From an uncultured Corynebacterium sp. (GTDB lineage: Bacteria > Actinomycetota > Actinomycetes > Mycobacteriales > Mycobacteriaceae): a DNA stretch of 64,000 nt. Shown piece by piece: positions 51,209 to 59,772 of this stretch. The first letter of the stretch is position 1, and each line of letters starts with the position of its first letter. The translations under genes were made by a program, and so were the position numbers. The stretch is from the NCBI RefSeq assembly GCF_946998835.1, contig NZ_CAMQAZ010000005.1, forward strand, positions 56,471 to 120,470, in the 5' to 3' direction. A model generated the notes under the pieces. That model ran no database searches and was not told the origin of the DNA. It saw only the letters and a list, made by a program, of their open reading frames with translations.

Positions 51209-51912
51209 ACCACTGTCGCACCGGCAGCGGCCATTTCCGCCAGTGCAGCCTTGCCGCGTTCCGGATCCACCGCCGCGACCTGATTGCTCAGTACGCGAAC
51301 GGAAAAGCCCTCTTTGAGGCCATCGAGCACGGTTGCGCGTACGCAGTGGTCAGTCGCAACACCCACCACATCGATCTCTTCGATGTCCGAAGCCCGGAGA
51401 GCGTCGGCAAGCGAAACGCCAGCCTCCGTCGTTCCCTCGAAACCGGAGTAGGCGGCGGCGTACTCCCCCTTCGTGACGTCGATACGCACGGCGGCGGGAT
51501 TGAGCTGCTCAAAGAAAGCGATGGCACGCTGCATACCGGGGTGGATTTCCGCACCCGGGGTACCCGCAACACAGTGCTTCGGCCAAGTATCGACGAAATC
51601 CGGGGTCTCGGAGAAATGTGTGCCCGGATCGATGTGATTGTCACGAGTAGTCGCGAGAACCGAATACTTATTCGCCGTGCCCGCGACATGCAGATACGTG
51701 GCGGTGTACGCTGCCTCCGCGCCGTCTACGGCAAGTGCGCCACCCGCGGAAAAGTCATTCTGAGCGTCGACGACTACCAGTGCCATGCGTGGGCGCGCCG
51801 GGCGCTGTTGTTCCTCGGAGCCGGCATCGTTGCTGGTATCTGATTCGTTGTCCGCGTTATCGGCGTTGTCCGCGTTGACCTGTCGGTAGATTTCGGAGAA
51901 GGAAGCGTTCAT
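51205..51912 (-). CDS. pncA: Nicotinamidase (isochorismatase-like hydrolase)
   Basis: 235 residues. Hydrolyses nicotinamide to nicotinate for NAD salvage. Catalytic triad: Asp in VVVDAQNDFSAGG (about 47), Lys in DTWPKHCVAGTPG (about 110) and Cys in VATDHCVRATVLDG (about 186). Metal-binding residues lie in TTRDNHIDPGTHF. The N-terminal ~42 residues are extra and contain NADNADNADN, coded by a 9-bp tandem repeat (about 51850-51880); this tail is acidic and probably disordered. It overlaps the preceding convergent gene by 4 bp. Confidence 0.92.
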   Translation of the reverse strand: MNASFSEIYRQVNADNADNADNESDTSNDAGSEEQQRPARPRMALVVVDAQNDFSAGGALAVDGAEAAYTATYLHVAGTANKYSVLATTRDNHIDPGTHFSETPDFVDTWPKHCVAGTPGAEIHPGMQRAIAFFEQLNPAAVRIDVTKGEYAAAYSGFEGTTEAGVSLADALRASDIEEIDVVGVATDHCVRATVLDGLKEGFSVRVLSNQVAAVDPERGKAALAEMAAAGATVV

Positions 51913-52082
51913 GGTCTATATCTTGCCACGCGCGCACATTTAAAGGAGCATGCTAACTATCAGCAAGACTTCAACAGCTACCGACAACAAAGTGTCAATC
52001 CGGTGTAGCGGTTAGAATCGTTTCGATAATCCTTTGATACGATGTCGGCTCTTAGTCGCGTCCTCCAATGCGGGAGGTTTTT

Positions 52083-53060
52083 ATGGCAGGCGGACTTGTC
52101 GCACTGCTTGACGACGTTGCCACGATTGCACGCGCTGCAGCGGCAACAACAGACGATATTGCGGCTGCGGCCAGTAAAGCTAGCGCTAAAGCCGCAGGTG
52201 TAGTAGTAGATGACGCTGCGGTGACACCTAAATTCGTCGAGGGTGTCTCGCCGAAGCGTGAGCTGCCGATTATTTGGCGTATCACCAAAGGTTCTCTGGT
52301 CAACAAAATCGTCATTATTCTGCCGATTGCGCTGCTGCTCAGTCAGTTTCTCCCCTGGGCACTAACACCGATTTTGATGCTCGGTGGCACATACTTGTGT
52401 TTTGAGGGCATGGAAAAGGTCTGGGAGAAAATTAAGCACCGAATCTCTCCGGAACAGACTGAACTGGAGCGGATGGAGTCGGCGACCAACCGTACGCCAC
52501 AGAATGAGGATTCACTGGTGAAGTCGGCAATTTTCACCGACTTGATTCTCTCAGCGGAGATTATGGTGATCTCTCTCAACGAGGTCGCTGATCAACCACT
52601 GCTCAACCGCGCACTCATTCTTATTGTGGTGGCGCTCATCATCACGCTCGCGGTCTATGGCGTGGTGGGTTTCTTGGTCAAGATTGATGACATCGGCCTG
52701 CACCTGCAGTCCAAGAAATCAACTGGCATCAGCAAGTTCGGTGAGATGCTGGTCAAGGCCATGCCAATCGTTTTGACCACAATCGGCATTATCGGCACGT
52801 TTGCCATGTTGTGGGTCGGTGGCCACATCATGGTCGTCGGCCTCGATGAACTGGGCTGGCACCTTCCCTATCAGCTGGTTCACCACCTGGAGCAGCTGGC
52901 CTCCGGTGGTTTCCTCAGCTGGTCGGCCAACACGACCGGCTCACTGATTTTCGGCGCCATCTGGGGCGCAATCATTGTGGCAATCGTTGCCGTACTGCCC
53001 TTCGGCCATGACAAGCACAACGAGCATGACACGAAGGGTACGACCAAGGCATCTGCGTAA
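52083..53060 (+). CDS. DUF808 family membrane protein (YedI-like)
   Basis: 325 residues from ATG 52083 (MAGGLVALLDDVATIARAAA), with GGGAGG 6 bp upstream. The N-terminal motif GLVALLDDVATIAR and the following TTDDIAAAASKASAKAAGVV segment are typical of DUF808. About eight hydrophobic segments follow. The function of the family is not known. The GCTTGACGACG motif at 52106 codes LLDDV here. It is monocistronic by spacing. Confidence 0.9.
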   Translation: MAGGLVALLDDVATIARAAAATTDDIAAAASKASAKAAGVVVDDAAVTPKFVEGVSPKRELPIIWRITKGSLVNKIVIILPIALLLSQFLPWALTPILMLGGTYLCFEGMEKVWEKIKHRISPEQTELERMESATNRTPQNEDSLVKSAIFTDLILSAEIMVISLNEVADQPLLNRALILIVVALIITLAVYGVVGFLVKIDDIGLHLQSKKSTGISKFGEMLVKAMPIVLTTIGIIGTFAMLWVGGHIMVVGLDELGWHLPYQLVHHLEQLASGGFLSWSANTTGSLIFGAIWGAIIVAIVAVLPFGHDKHNEHDTKGTTKASA

Positions 53061-53085
53061 CAGGCTGCGTAACTGGCGCTGACGC

Positions 53086-53580
53086 TTAGGAGTACGTGAC
53101 CTCACCGTCGACGTACACCCAGCGTCGCGCACGGCGTACGAAACGGGAGCGCTCGTGCATCGTGCCGGAGCCCTCGTAATCGCGGAAAGCCGCTTCGAAC
53201 TCGACGACCCCCTCGCGGTCGTCTTCACCACCGTCGACCGTGTCGATGATGGTGAGTCCCTCCCATTTCACGCCGTCATCCACATTGATAATTTCCGGGC
53301 GGTAGCGCGGGTGCCACGTCCGCCAGATGTAATCCGCCTCGTGAGCGGAGTAAGCGCTGTACCGCGCTGCCATCAGCTCAGCTGCGGTCACTGCCTCTCG
53401 CTCACCGCGGTGCAGCGGGCCACAGCACATCCCGTAGAGTCCCCCACCGCACGGGCACGGATCGGAGTCGGTCACGCGGGCGCGAGCAAAAAATGCGTTC
53501 CCACTCCCCGCCTTAGAGTCGCTACCTGTTCCCAATCCAGCCTCCGTCACAGCACTGTTTTCTCGTAACTGCCAACTCAT
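53086..53580 (-). CDS. YchJ-family protein (UPF0225) with SEC-C motif
   Basis: 164 residues from ATG 53580; GGGGAGGGG lies about 9 bp upstream. After a variable, Gly/Ser-rich 35 residues comes the SEC-C zinc motif DPCPCGGGLYGMCCGPLH, then the YchJ core (AAELMAARYSAYSAHEADYIWRTW; key part RYSAYSAHEADYIWRTWH). The C-terminus GTMHERSRFVRRARRWVYVDG is the conserved end. YchJ proteins have an NTF2-like fold and unknown function. Confidence 0.88.
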   Translation of the reverse strand: MSWQLRENSAVTEAGLGTGSDSKAGSGNAFFARARVTDSDPCPCGGGLYGMCCGPLHRGEREAVTAAELMAARYSAYSAHEADYIWRTWHPRYRPEIINVDDGVKWEGLTIIDTVDGGEDDREGVVEFEAAFRDYEGSGTMHERSRFVRRARRWVYVDGEVTYS

Positions 53581-53702
53581 CGTTGCCAGCCCCTCCCCAA
53601 TCTCACATGTCGTATTAAACACGTCCTAACAACGCCTTTACATACCTACCAATTGCCCCACAGCACCGCTAGTCGGTTTAACCCCGGCAGGCTTGACGAC
53701 GT

Positions 53703-55136
53703 CTACCGCGTCGCCCTCGGCATTCCTTCCGCAAACCCCGCAGCGGATTGAATTCCCACCACTGCCCGCTCAGCAAACTGCTCGATGGTGGCCGAACCGG
53801 CGTACGTGAACGAAGAACGCACACCCGAGATAATACGATCGATTTGATCCTCCACACCTTCGCGCCCCGGTTCCAGGTAAATCTTCGCAGTAGAGATGCC
53901 CTCTTCGAACATTTCGCGCCGAGCCTTTTCAAAGGCCTCTACCTGCGCATTTCGACTCTCCACCGCGCGGTGCGAAGCCATGCCGAAGGACTCCTTGAAC
54001 ATGCGTCCGGCGGCGTCTTTCTGCACGTCTCCCGGGGACTCGAAGGTGCCAGCAAACCACGAGCCAATCATCACGTTGGAGGCACCTGCTGCCAACGCGA
54101 GGGCCACATCGCGGGGATCCTTCACACCACCATCAGCCCAGACATGCACACCACATTCACGAGCAGCCGCTGCGCATTCCAGTACGGCGGAGAACTGTGG
54201 GCGCCCCACACCGGTCTGCATTCGAGTTGTGCACATCGCACCCGGGCCAACACCGACCTTAATAATGTCAGCTCCTGCCTCCGCGAGGTCGCGGACACCA
54301 TCGGCAGTCACGACATTGCCGGCCGCAATTGGCACTGGGGGGTTAAGTGCACGGACTCGTCGTAAAGCATGGAGCATCGATTCCTGATGACCGTGTGCCG
54401 TATCCACGACCAGCACGTCGGCGCCTGCGTCGAGCAGTGTTCTTGCACGCCCCTCAACATCACCGTTGATTCCGAGTGCCGCACCAACACGCAGCTTGCC
54501 TTCAGCATCAACGGCTGGCTTGTAGAGGGTCGCACGCAACGCGCCCTTTCGCGTCAGCACGCCAACCAACGCACCGTCTGCGTCTACTACCGGCGCGAGC
54601 TTGCGTCCGGAAGCAGTGAGCTGGTCAAAGGCGTCACGGGGTTCAATGTCGGATGGAAGCGTAAATAGCGAGGTGGACATGAGCGTCCCTACCTGTGCAA
54701 AGTTATCCACTCCCGCCAGGTCACGCCCCGTAATCAAACCCACCGGCTTGTTGTCTTCCACCACCACAGCCGCACCGTGGGCACGCTTCGGAAGGAGATG
54801 GCGCGCATACCCGGCGGTGTGATGAGGCTTGACGACGATTGGAGTATCGAAAACCAAATGCGCGGACTTGATTTGACGGATGGTCTCAGCAGCGATTTCT
54901 GCGGGGACATCCTGCGGCAAAATCGCAATACCACCTCGCCGAGCGGTGGTTTCGGCCATCCGACGTCCCGAGATGGCCGTCATGTTGGAGACCACAATCG
55001 GAATGGTCGTGCCGGTGCCATCGTTGGTGGACAAATCGACACCCATGCGAGAACCCACGGATGACTTCGACGGCACCATGAAGACATCGCTGTAGGTCAA
55101 CTCGTAGGGCGCGGACTGATTGTTGAGAAATTTCAC
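53703..55136 (-). CDS. guaB1: GuaB1-type IMP dehydrogenase/GMP reductase family protein
   Basis: 477 residues from GTG 55136 (MKFLNNQSAPYELTYSDVF). AGGGG precedes it, and this start gives the length usual for actinobacterial GuaB1. The TIM barrel is split by a CBS pair (about 95-205, TLMSTSLFTLPSDIEPRDAF onward). Catalytic Cys lies in GPGAMCTTRMQTGVG (about 300), and VVVDTAHG-like LVVDTAHGHQESM is intact. Recent work on mycobacterial GuaB1 points to GMP reductase activity rather than IMP oxidation; the same is inferred here. Three GCTTNACGACG motif copies fall in or at the end of this gene. Confidence 0.9.
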   Translation of the reverse strand: MKFLNNQSAPYELTYSDVFMVPSKSSVGSRMGVDLSTNDGTGTTIPIVVSNMTAISGRRMAETTARRGGIAILPQDVPAEIAAETIRQIKSAHLVFDTPIVVKPHHTAGYARHLLPKRAHGAAVVVEDNKPVGLITGRDLAGVDNFAQVGTLMSTSLFTLPSDIEPRDAFDQLTASGRKLAPVVDADGALVGVLTRKGALRATLYKPAVDAEGKLRVGAALGINGDVEGRARTLLDAGADVLVVDTAHGHQESMLHALRRVRALNPPVPIAAGNVVTADGVRDLAEAGADIIKVGVGPGAMCTTRMQTGVGRPQFSAVLECAAAARECGVHVWADGGVKDPRDVALALAAGASNVMIGSWFAGTFESPGDVQKDAAGRMFKESFGMASHRAVESRNAQVEAFEKARREMFEEGISTAKIYLEPGREGVEDQIDRIISGVRSSFTYAGSATIEQFAERAVVGIQSAAGFAEGMPRATR

Positions 55137-55288
55137 ATCCCCTAGGATAAGTCGATTTGCCCGGCGCGCACGACGGGAGTGGGCAGAGTCGGGGACCTGT
55201 AGCGAATACGGCCTGGTGTAGGTTCGTACACGATGCCAATGACTCAACCGGGATTTTTCATCCCAGGAAAGATGCTTAGCAAACTCTG

Positions 55289-56539
55289 ATGAAAACGCCG
55301 ATCAAAGATTACCTGTCCGAAATCGTCGAATCTGTCCGTCCCGATGAGTCTGGCGAGGTAGCGGACTATATCCCTACTCTTGCCGAAGCTAACCCAGACC
55401 GTCTTGCACTGGCTATGACCACGGTGTCCGGACGCACTTACACTGCGGGCGACACCGATGCTGAATTCACCATTCAGTCGATGTCCAAGCCCTTTGCCTA
55501 CGCTGCAGCCATCACCGAGCATGGCAAGGATAAAATCGACAGCATCGTGGGCACTGAACCTTCCGGCGAGGCCTTTAACGAGCTGTCGTTGGAACAGGGC
55601 ACGCACCGCCCGAAGAACCCGATGATTAATGTCGGCGCGCTGGCAGTCAACCAGTTCGTGTGTGAACCTGGCGCCAACTGGAAGGCCCGCACCAACCATA
55701 TGCTGGACCTTCTTTCGACGTTGGCTGGCCGCAAGCTCCGCGTTGACCACGAAGCCTATGAAAGCGAAATGGACACCGCACATCGAAACATGTCCATCGC
55801 GCACATGTTGGCTGCTTACGGCTTTATCGAAACCACGCCTCACGACGCTGTCCGAGGCTACACCGCACAGTGCTCCGTGCTAGTCAACACCCGCGATGTC
55901 GCTATGATGACCGCAGTGTTGGCCAACGGCGGCGTCAACCCGGTAACCAACCAGACTGTGCTCGGCCGCTCGGTTGTTCGCCGAGTCTTGTCCGTGATGG
56001 CGATTGCCGGCATGTATGACGAGGCCGGTGAATGGTTTACCGAGGTCGGGATTCCCGCCAAGAGCGGTGTTGCCGGTGGCTTGTTGGGCGCGCTACCGGG
56101 CCAGGCGGGGCTCGCAGCCTTTTCACCGCGTTTGAATGACCACGGCAACAGTGTCCGCAGTATTGCTATCTTCCGAAAGCTCTCCGAAGACTTGGGCCTT
56201 CATCTCATGGATGCCGAAGCCATTGGTTCGCGAGCGTTGCGCGGCACGCGCGTCAGCAATGGCCGCTCCATTATCGAGATCCAGGGCCCGGTCAACTTCA
56301 CTGCGGCCGAGATTGTGCTCAACAGGTTGGCGACTGTGACCCCGTCGGAAAGCGAAATCGTCTTCGATGTCAGCCGTGTCGGTTTCGTCAATCCAGTGGG
56401 ACGCACGCTGATTCTGGAAGCGATGCGACGCCTGAGCCACGAGGGCAAGGAGATCTTGTTCTACGACCCGGAGGGCGTGCTGCCTAATCCGGATATGGGC
56501 GAGGGGCTGCTTCCGGTCATCCTCCAAGACGCGCCGTAA
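55289..56539 (+). CDS. glsA: Glutaminase fused to a STAS domain
   Basis: 416 residues. Residues 1-305 are a serine-dependent glutaminase: nucleophile Ser in FTIQSMSKPFAYA (S-x-x-K, about 63), RPKNPMINVGALAVN, and SGVAGGLLGALPGQAGLAAFSP. It converts glutamine to glutamate and ammonia. Residues about 325-410 form a STAS domain (GRSIIEIQGPVNFTAAEIVL, then VFDVSRVGFVNPVGRTLILEA). The fusion is seen in other actinobacterial glutaminases; the STAS part may sense nucleotides or mediate oligomerisation. The start lacks a strong ribosome-binding site. Divergent from guaB1. Confidence 0.93.
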   Translation: MKTPIKDYLSEIVESVRPDESGEVADYIPTLAEANPDRLALAMTTVSGRTYTAGDTDAEFTIQSMSKPFAYAAAITEHGKDKIDSIVGTEPSGEAFNELSLEQGTHRPKNPMINVGALAVNQFVCEPGANWKARTNHMLDLLSTLAGRKLRVDHEAYESEMDTAHRNMSIAHMLAAYGFIETTPHDAVRGYTAQCSVLVNTRDVAMMTAVLANGGVNPVTNQTVLGRSVVRRVLSVMAIAGMYDEAGEWFTEVGIPAKSGVAGGLLGALPGQAGLAAFSPRLNDHGNSVRSIAIFRKLSEDLGLHLMDAEAIGSRALRGTRVSNGRSIIEIQGPVNFTAAEIVLNRLATVTPSESEIVFDVSRVGFVNPVGRTLILEAMRRLSHEGKEILFYDPEGVLPNPDMGEGLLPVILQDAP

Positions 56540-56638
56540 ATTTCGCTCACCGAAATCTAAAATGAGTGGCGTTCAGGTAGTCTTGAACGAGCGTAACGCC
56601 CGATAGACAATAGCGCGAGCATAACCGGAGGGATATAA

Positions 56639-57511
56639 ATGCAGGTCAGCGATGTAGCGTTAGTCTTCGAAGGTGGCGGAACACGCAATAGCTACACGGC
56701 GCCTTTCGTCGAACGACTACTTCGCGAGGACATCAATGTCGGTTGGGTCGGTGGCGTAAGCGCCGGCGCTTCTCACGTAGTCAATTACCTTTCCCGGGAC
56801 ATCCAGCGCTCTAAAGACAGCTTCACCGACTTCATTGCACAGCCGACCAGCAGTGGCTGGCGACCGATGCTTCGCGGGCGCGGTTATTTCGATGCCGAGT
56901 ACATTTACGAAGACGCAGGACGTCCGGACGGTGCCATGCCTCTGGATTACGAGACCTTTAAGAACAATCCGACTCCCTACCGGATTTCTGCCGTCCGGGC
57001 GGATACGGGTGAAACCATCGACTGGGGGCCGGACGATATCCCAGATTTGCCTACGTTGATGAAGTACACCCGCGCCAGCTCAACGATTCCCGGTGTCATG
57101 CGTATGCCCTATATAGATGGTGTGCCTTTTGTCGACGGCGCACTGGGATCGTCAGGTGGCATTCCAATTGATGCTGCAGAAGCAGACGGTTTTAAAAAAT
57201 TCCTCATTGTGTTAACTCGCCCGAAGGGGTTCCGCCGCACGGCCCCATCACGCCCTAAGCTTCTGCGCCAGGTTTTCCGCAATAACCCAATGGTGGCAGA
57301 GCTGCTTATCACAAGGCACGAGCGATACAATGCCTCTCTTGATTGGGCCGCTGAGCTTGAGCACAAAGGCCAGGCCTATGTTTTCTATGCCAATAACATG
57401 AGCATCACGAAGGCGGAGCGGAGGCAGGCAAAGTTGCTGCACAATTACGAGCTCGGTCGAGCACAAACCGATGCCGAGTGGCCAGCAATTCGCGAGTTCA
57501 TGGGCGTTTAA
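56639..57511 (+). CDS. Patatin-like phospholipase (RssA-like)
   Basis: 290 residues, GGAGGG 7 bp before ATG. The patatin catalytic dyad is present: oxyanion loop EGGGTRNSYTA (about 12), nucleophile Ser in GGVSAGASH (G-x-S-x-G, about 41) and Asp in FVDGALGSSGG (DGA, about 164). It should hydrolyse acyl esters of lipids in the cytoplasm or at the inner membrane. Single gene; no signal peptide. Confidence 0.9.
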   Translation: MQVSDVALVFEGGGTRNSYTAPFVERLLREDINVGWVGGVSAGASHVVNYLSRDIQRSKDSFTDFIAQPTSSGWRPMLRGRGYFDAEYIYEDAGRPDGAMPLDYETFKNNPTPYRISAVRADTGETIDWGPDDIPDLPTLMKYTRASSTIPGVMRMPYIDGVPFVDGALGSSGGIPIDAAEADGFKKFLIVLTRPKGFRRTAPSRPKLLRQVFRNNPMVAELLITRHERYNASLDWAAELEHKGQAYVFYANNMSITKAERRQAKLLHNYELGRAQTDAEWPAIREFMGV

Positions 57512-57581
57512 CCTCCGACACCCCCAGGAAGCTTTTCGTTTACTCCTCTTTACTGCGTACTTAACCTTGTGTTAACCTTTG

Positions 57582-57587
57582 TATAGC
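57582..57587 (+). promoter_or_regulatory. Possible -10 box of the M-box transcript
   Basis: TATAGC preceded by TTTG, 10 bp before the conserved leader start; TTAACC at 57561 is a possible -35 with a 15-bp spacer. Confidence 0.35.
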
Positions 57588-57593
57588 GAACAA

Positions 57594-57780
57594 CCTCGTT
57601 AGGTGAGGCTCCTATATCTCCATAGGCCGCTGCCCTGCACTTCATCGAGAGTTTCGGCAGACTCTCGAAGCAAGGTCTCATCTCAAGTGGCCACTTTTAG
57701 TTAAGGCATTACATTGCCAACGCTCTTAGGCGAGGGAGCCATAATTTATTAATCAACAGACATTCCCTCCTAGCAAAGGA
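57594..57780 (+). promoter_or_regulatory. M-box (ykoK-like) Mg2+ riboswitch candidate
   Basis: The leader of the CBS gene contains TCGTTAGGTGAGGCTCCT (57596-57613), then TATAT and ATAGGCCGCTGCCC (to 57635). This matches the highly conserved 5' half of the M-box/ykoK Mg2+-sensing RNA as I know it. A stem CGAGAGT / ACTCTCG (about 57656-57677) follows where the consensus has a hairpin, then AAGCAAGG in place of GCCAAGGGG. The 3' half is diverged, with GGCTCC (57607) able to pair with GGAGCC (57736). No clear terminator is visible before the gene, so control may be by translation. Confidence 0.7.
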
Positions 57781-57808
57781 GCTGGGATACCTGGAAAAGG
57801 ACCCCACA

Positions 57809-58327
57809 ATGACACAGACACAGAACACCATGGCCAACTTCTTCAAGCCGAAGTCTTCAATTAGCCCCTACAGCCTCCTCCCGGACACGGTCAGCATGCA
57901 CATGACGGAGTCGTACATTGCAGTTCCGGAGGACATCACCGTCGGGGAGGCGCTGAGCAACTACGCAGCTGAATTCGCTGGTCTCGATGACAATGCCTGT
58001 GTCTTCCTCGTCGACGATGAAGGCTACCTGACCAGTGACATTACGCTGAAGGAACTTCGCGAGTACGCCGACCGCGACGCCTACATGAACACCGTCGGTG
58101 TTCCCGTAAAGGATTTCATCAAACCCGAGGATCCAGCTGCTATTAGCGCTCGCCAGCTTATCGACGAGCGTCGCAGCGAACTGCCCGTCGTGCGCAGCGG
58201 CAAGCTCGTAGGCGTTCTAACCGACCGCATCTCCGAGCGAATTCTCGGTAGGGATAAGTCCGCTAAGAAGGCGAAGAAGGGATTCTTCTCGCCGCTCAGC
58301 GCATTCTTTGGCGCTGCCAAGAACTAG
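57809..58327 (+). CDS. Orphan MgtE-like CBS-domain protein
   Basis: 172 residues, with AAGGA 8 bp before the ATG. A pair of CBS motifs spans about 32-148: MTESYIAVPEDITVGEALSN, FLVDDEGYLTSDITLKEL, then ISARQLIDERRSELPVVRSG, LVGVLTDRI. The arrangement resembles the Mg2+-sensing CBS module of MgtE, but neither the N domain nor the transmembrane domain is present. The C-terminus (SAKKAKKGFFSPLSAFFGAA) is a basic amphipathic helix that could touch the membrane. With an M-box-like leader it is probably made at low Mg2+. It may regulate a Mg2+ transporter or channel encoded elsewhere; this is inference. Confidence 0.85.
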   Translation: MTQTQNTMANFFKPKSSISPYSLLPDTVSMHMTESYIAVPEDITVGEALSNYAAEFAGLDDNACVFLVDDEGYLTSDITLKELREYADRDAYMNTVGVPVKDFIKPEDPAAISARQLIDERRSELPVVRSGKLVGVLTDRISERILGRDKSAKKAKKGFFSPLSAFFGAAKN

Positions 58328-58371
58328 GACAATTTGCTTGGGTAACTAATCCGAGCAGCTCAGAGTAACTC

Positions 58372-58412
58372 AATAGGCCAGCTAGCGTTTGCTAGCTGGC
58401 CTATTGTTGTTG
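58372..58412 (+). terminator. Rho-independent terminator after the CBS gene
   Basis: Perfect 15-bp stem AATAGGCCAGCTAGC / GCTAGCTGGCCTATT (58372-58386 and 58391-58405) with loop GTTT, followed by GTTGTTGG. It isolates the M-box gene as a single transcript. Confidence 0.85.
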
Positions 58413-58458
58413 GCACACTGTTCTGACCGCCGCGGGAGGCAATCGACAGGAGGAAACC

Positions 58459-59631
58459 ATGACACGAGACTGGATTCGAGTAGCCCTGGGCATGTTCGCG
58501 GTTGCGTTTGGAGCCAACCTCTTTGCCCCACTCCTGCCTGCATATCGAATGGTCGATGCCCTCACCCAGTCCCAGGTCACCTTCCTCTTCGCGATCTATG
58601 TCGCAGGGCTCATCCCCGCGCTACTCATCTGCGGCCCACTGTCCGACCGACTCGGCCGTCGCGCAATCATCCGCCCCGCACTGATAACCTCGGCTCTCGG
58701 CTCAGGAGTCCTACTCACCGGTGTCTGGTTCCACTTCCCATCACTGCTGATAGGACGCCTTATCGTCGGCATTTCAATGGGTATGGTGATGGCCGCTGGT
58801 GCCTCGTGGATTAAGGAGATCGCGCCGGTCGCACCCCAAATTTCCGCCCGGCGCGCAACCGTTGCACTCTCCGCCGGGTTCTCGCTGGGTCCACTGGCTT
58901 CAGGGTTGGTCGCAGAATTTGCTCCCCGCCCCGATTCCGTCCCCTACCTTGTCCATCTCGCACTACTTCTCAGCATCATTCCGCTGACATGGAACGCTTC
59001 CGGCGGACTGCCAACCGCAGGGCGCAGTGACGCCCCACAGCGGTTCTTCTCCTCCGTCACTCTGAGCCCGAGATTCCTGTGGGCAGTCGCCGCCTGGGCA
59101 CCATGGGTATTCGGCGCCGCGTGCACATCGTTCGTCGTCCTGCCGACAATCGCCGAATCCCGCTACCCCATCGCCTTCGCCGGATTCATCGCCTGCATCA
59201 CGATGGGCACCGGCGTTCTGGTACAACCACTGGTTACCCGCATCAGCTCCACCAGCTTTATCCCGCCAGCTATTTTTGGCCTCGGCTTAACGACGGTTGG
59301 TATGTTGCTCAGCCTCATCGTCGCACTCACACAGAACGTGTGGAGCGTATTCCCCGCTGCCCTGGCGCTTGGTGCTGCATACGGCGTGATGATGGTCTCC
59401 GGCCTCCGCGAGGTACAAATCATCGCACCAGCAGCCGAGCTGGGTGCTGCCACTGCTATCTATTATTCGCTGACCTATGTTGGCTTCTTCGCTCCTTTTG
59501 TTATTTCCTTCGCAGCACCGAAATTCGGGTTCGTGCCCGTTTTCATCTTTGGTGCGATTATTGCGTTGATCTCCATGTATCCCGTGGCAAAGGTTGCACA
59601 GTCGGCGGTGAGGGCCGGCGGAGCGTCGTAA
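58459..59631 (+). CDS. MFS transporter
   Basis: 390 residues, with CAGGAGGAAACC directly before the ATG. About twelve transmembrane helices. The MFS loop 2-3 motif GPLSDRLGRRAIIRP (about 59) is well conserved, and a second weaker copy is absent, as usual. Substrate unknown; small drug-efflux or metabolite exporters of this length are common in the order. It stands alone after the CBS-gene terminator. The coding end contains CGTCGTAAAGC, a variant of the repeated motif. Confidence 0.88.
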   Translation: MTRDWIRVALGMFAVAFGANLFAPLLPAYRMVDALTQSQVTFLFAIYVAGLIPALLICGPLSDRLGRRAIIRPALITSALGSGVLLTGVWFHFPSLLIGRLIVGISMGMVMAAGASWIKEIAPVAPQISARRATVALSAGFSLGPLASGLVAEFAPRPDSVPYLVHLALLLSIIPLTWNASGGLPTAGRSDAPQRFFSSVTLSPRFLWAVAAWAPWVFGAACTSFVVLPTIAESRYPIAFAGFIACITMGTGVLVQPLVTRISSTSFIPPAIFGLGLTTVGMLLSLIVALTQNVWSVFPAALALGAAYGVMMVSGLREVQIIAPAAELGAATAIYYSLTYVGFFAPFVISFAAPKFGFVPVFIFGAIIALISMYPVAKVAQSAVRAGGAS

Positions 59632-59772
59632 AGCAGACGCGACTGAAAACCTTGTTTTCAAAGCACGCGGCGGCATGCTCTTGTATTCTTTCACCAAACT
59701 TTGGATTCGGCTCAGGGCTCCTGAGCAGAGTGACATACGTTGTTGAATTTCAGCTCGACGGAATGAGGAATC

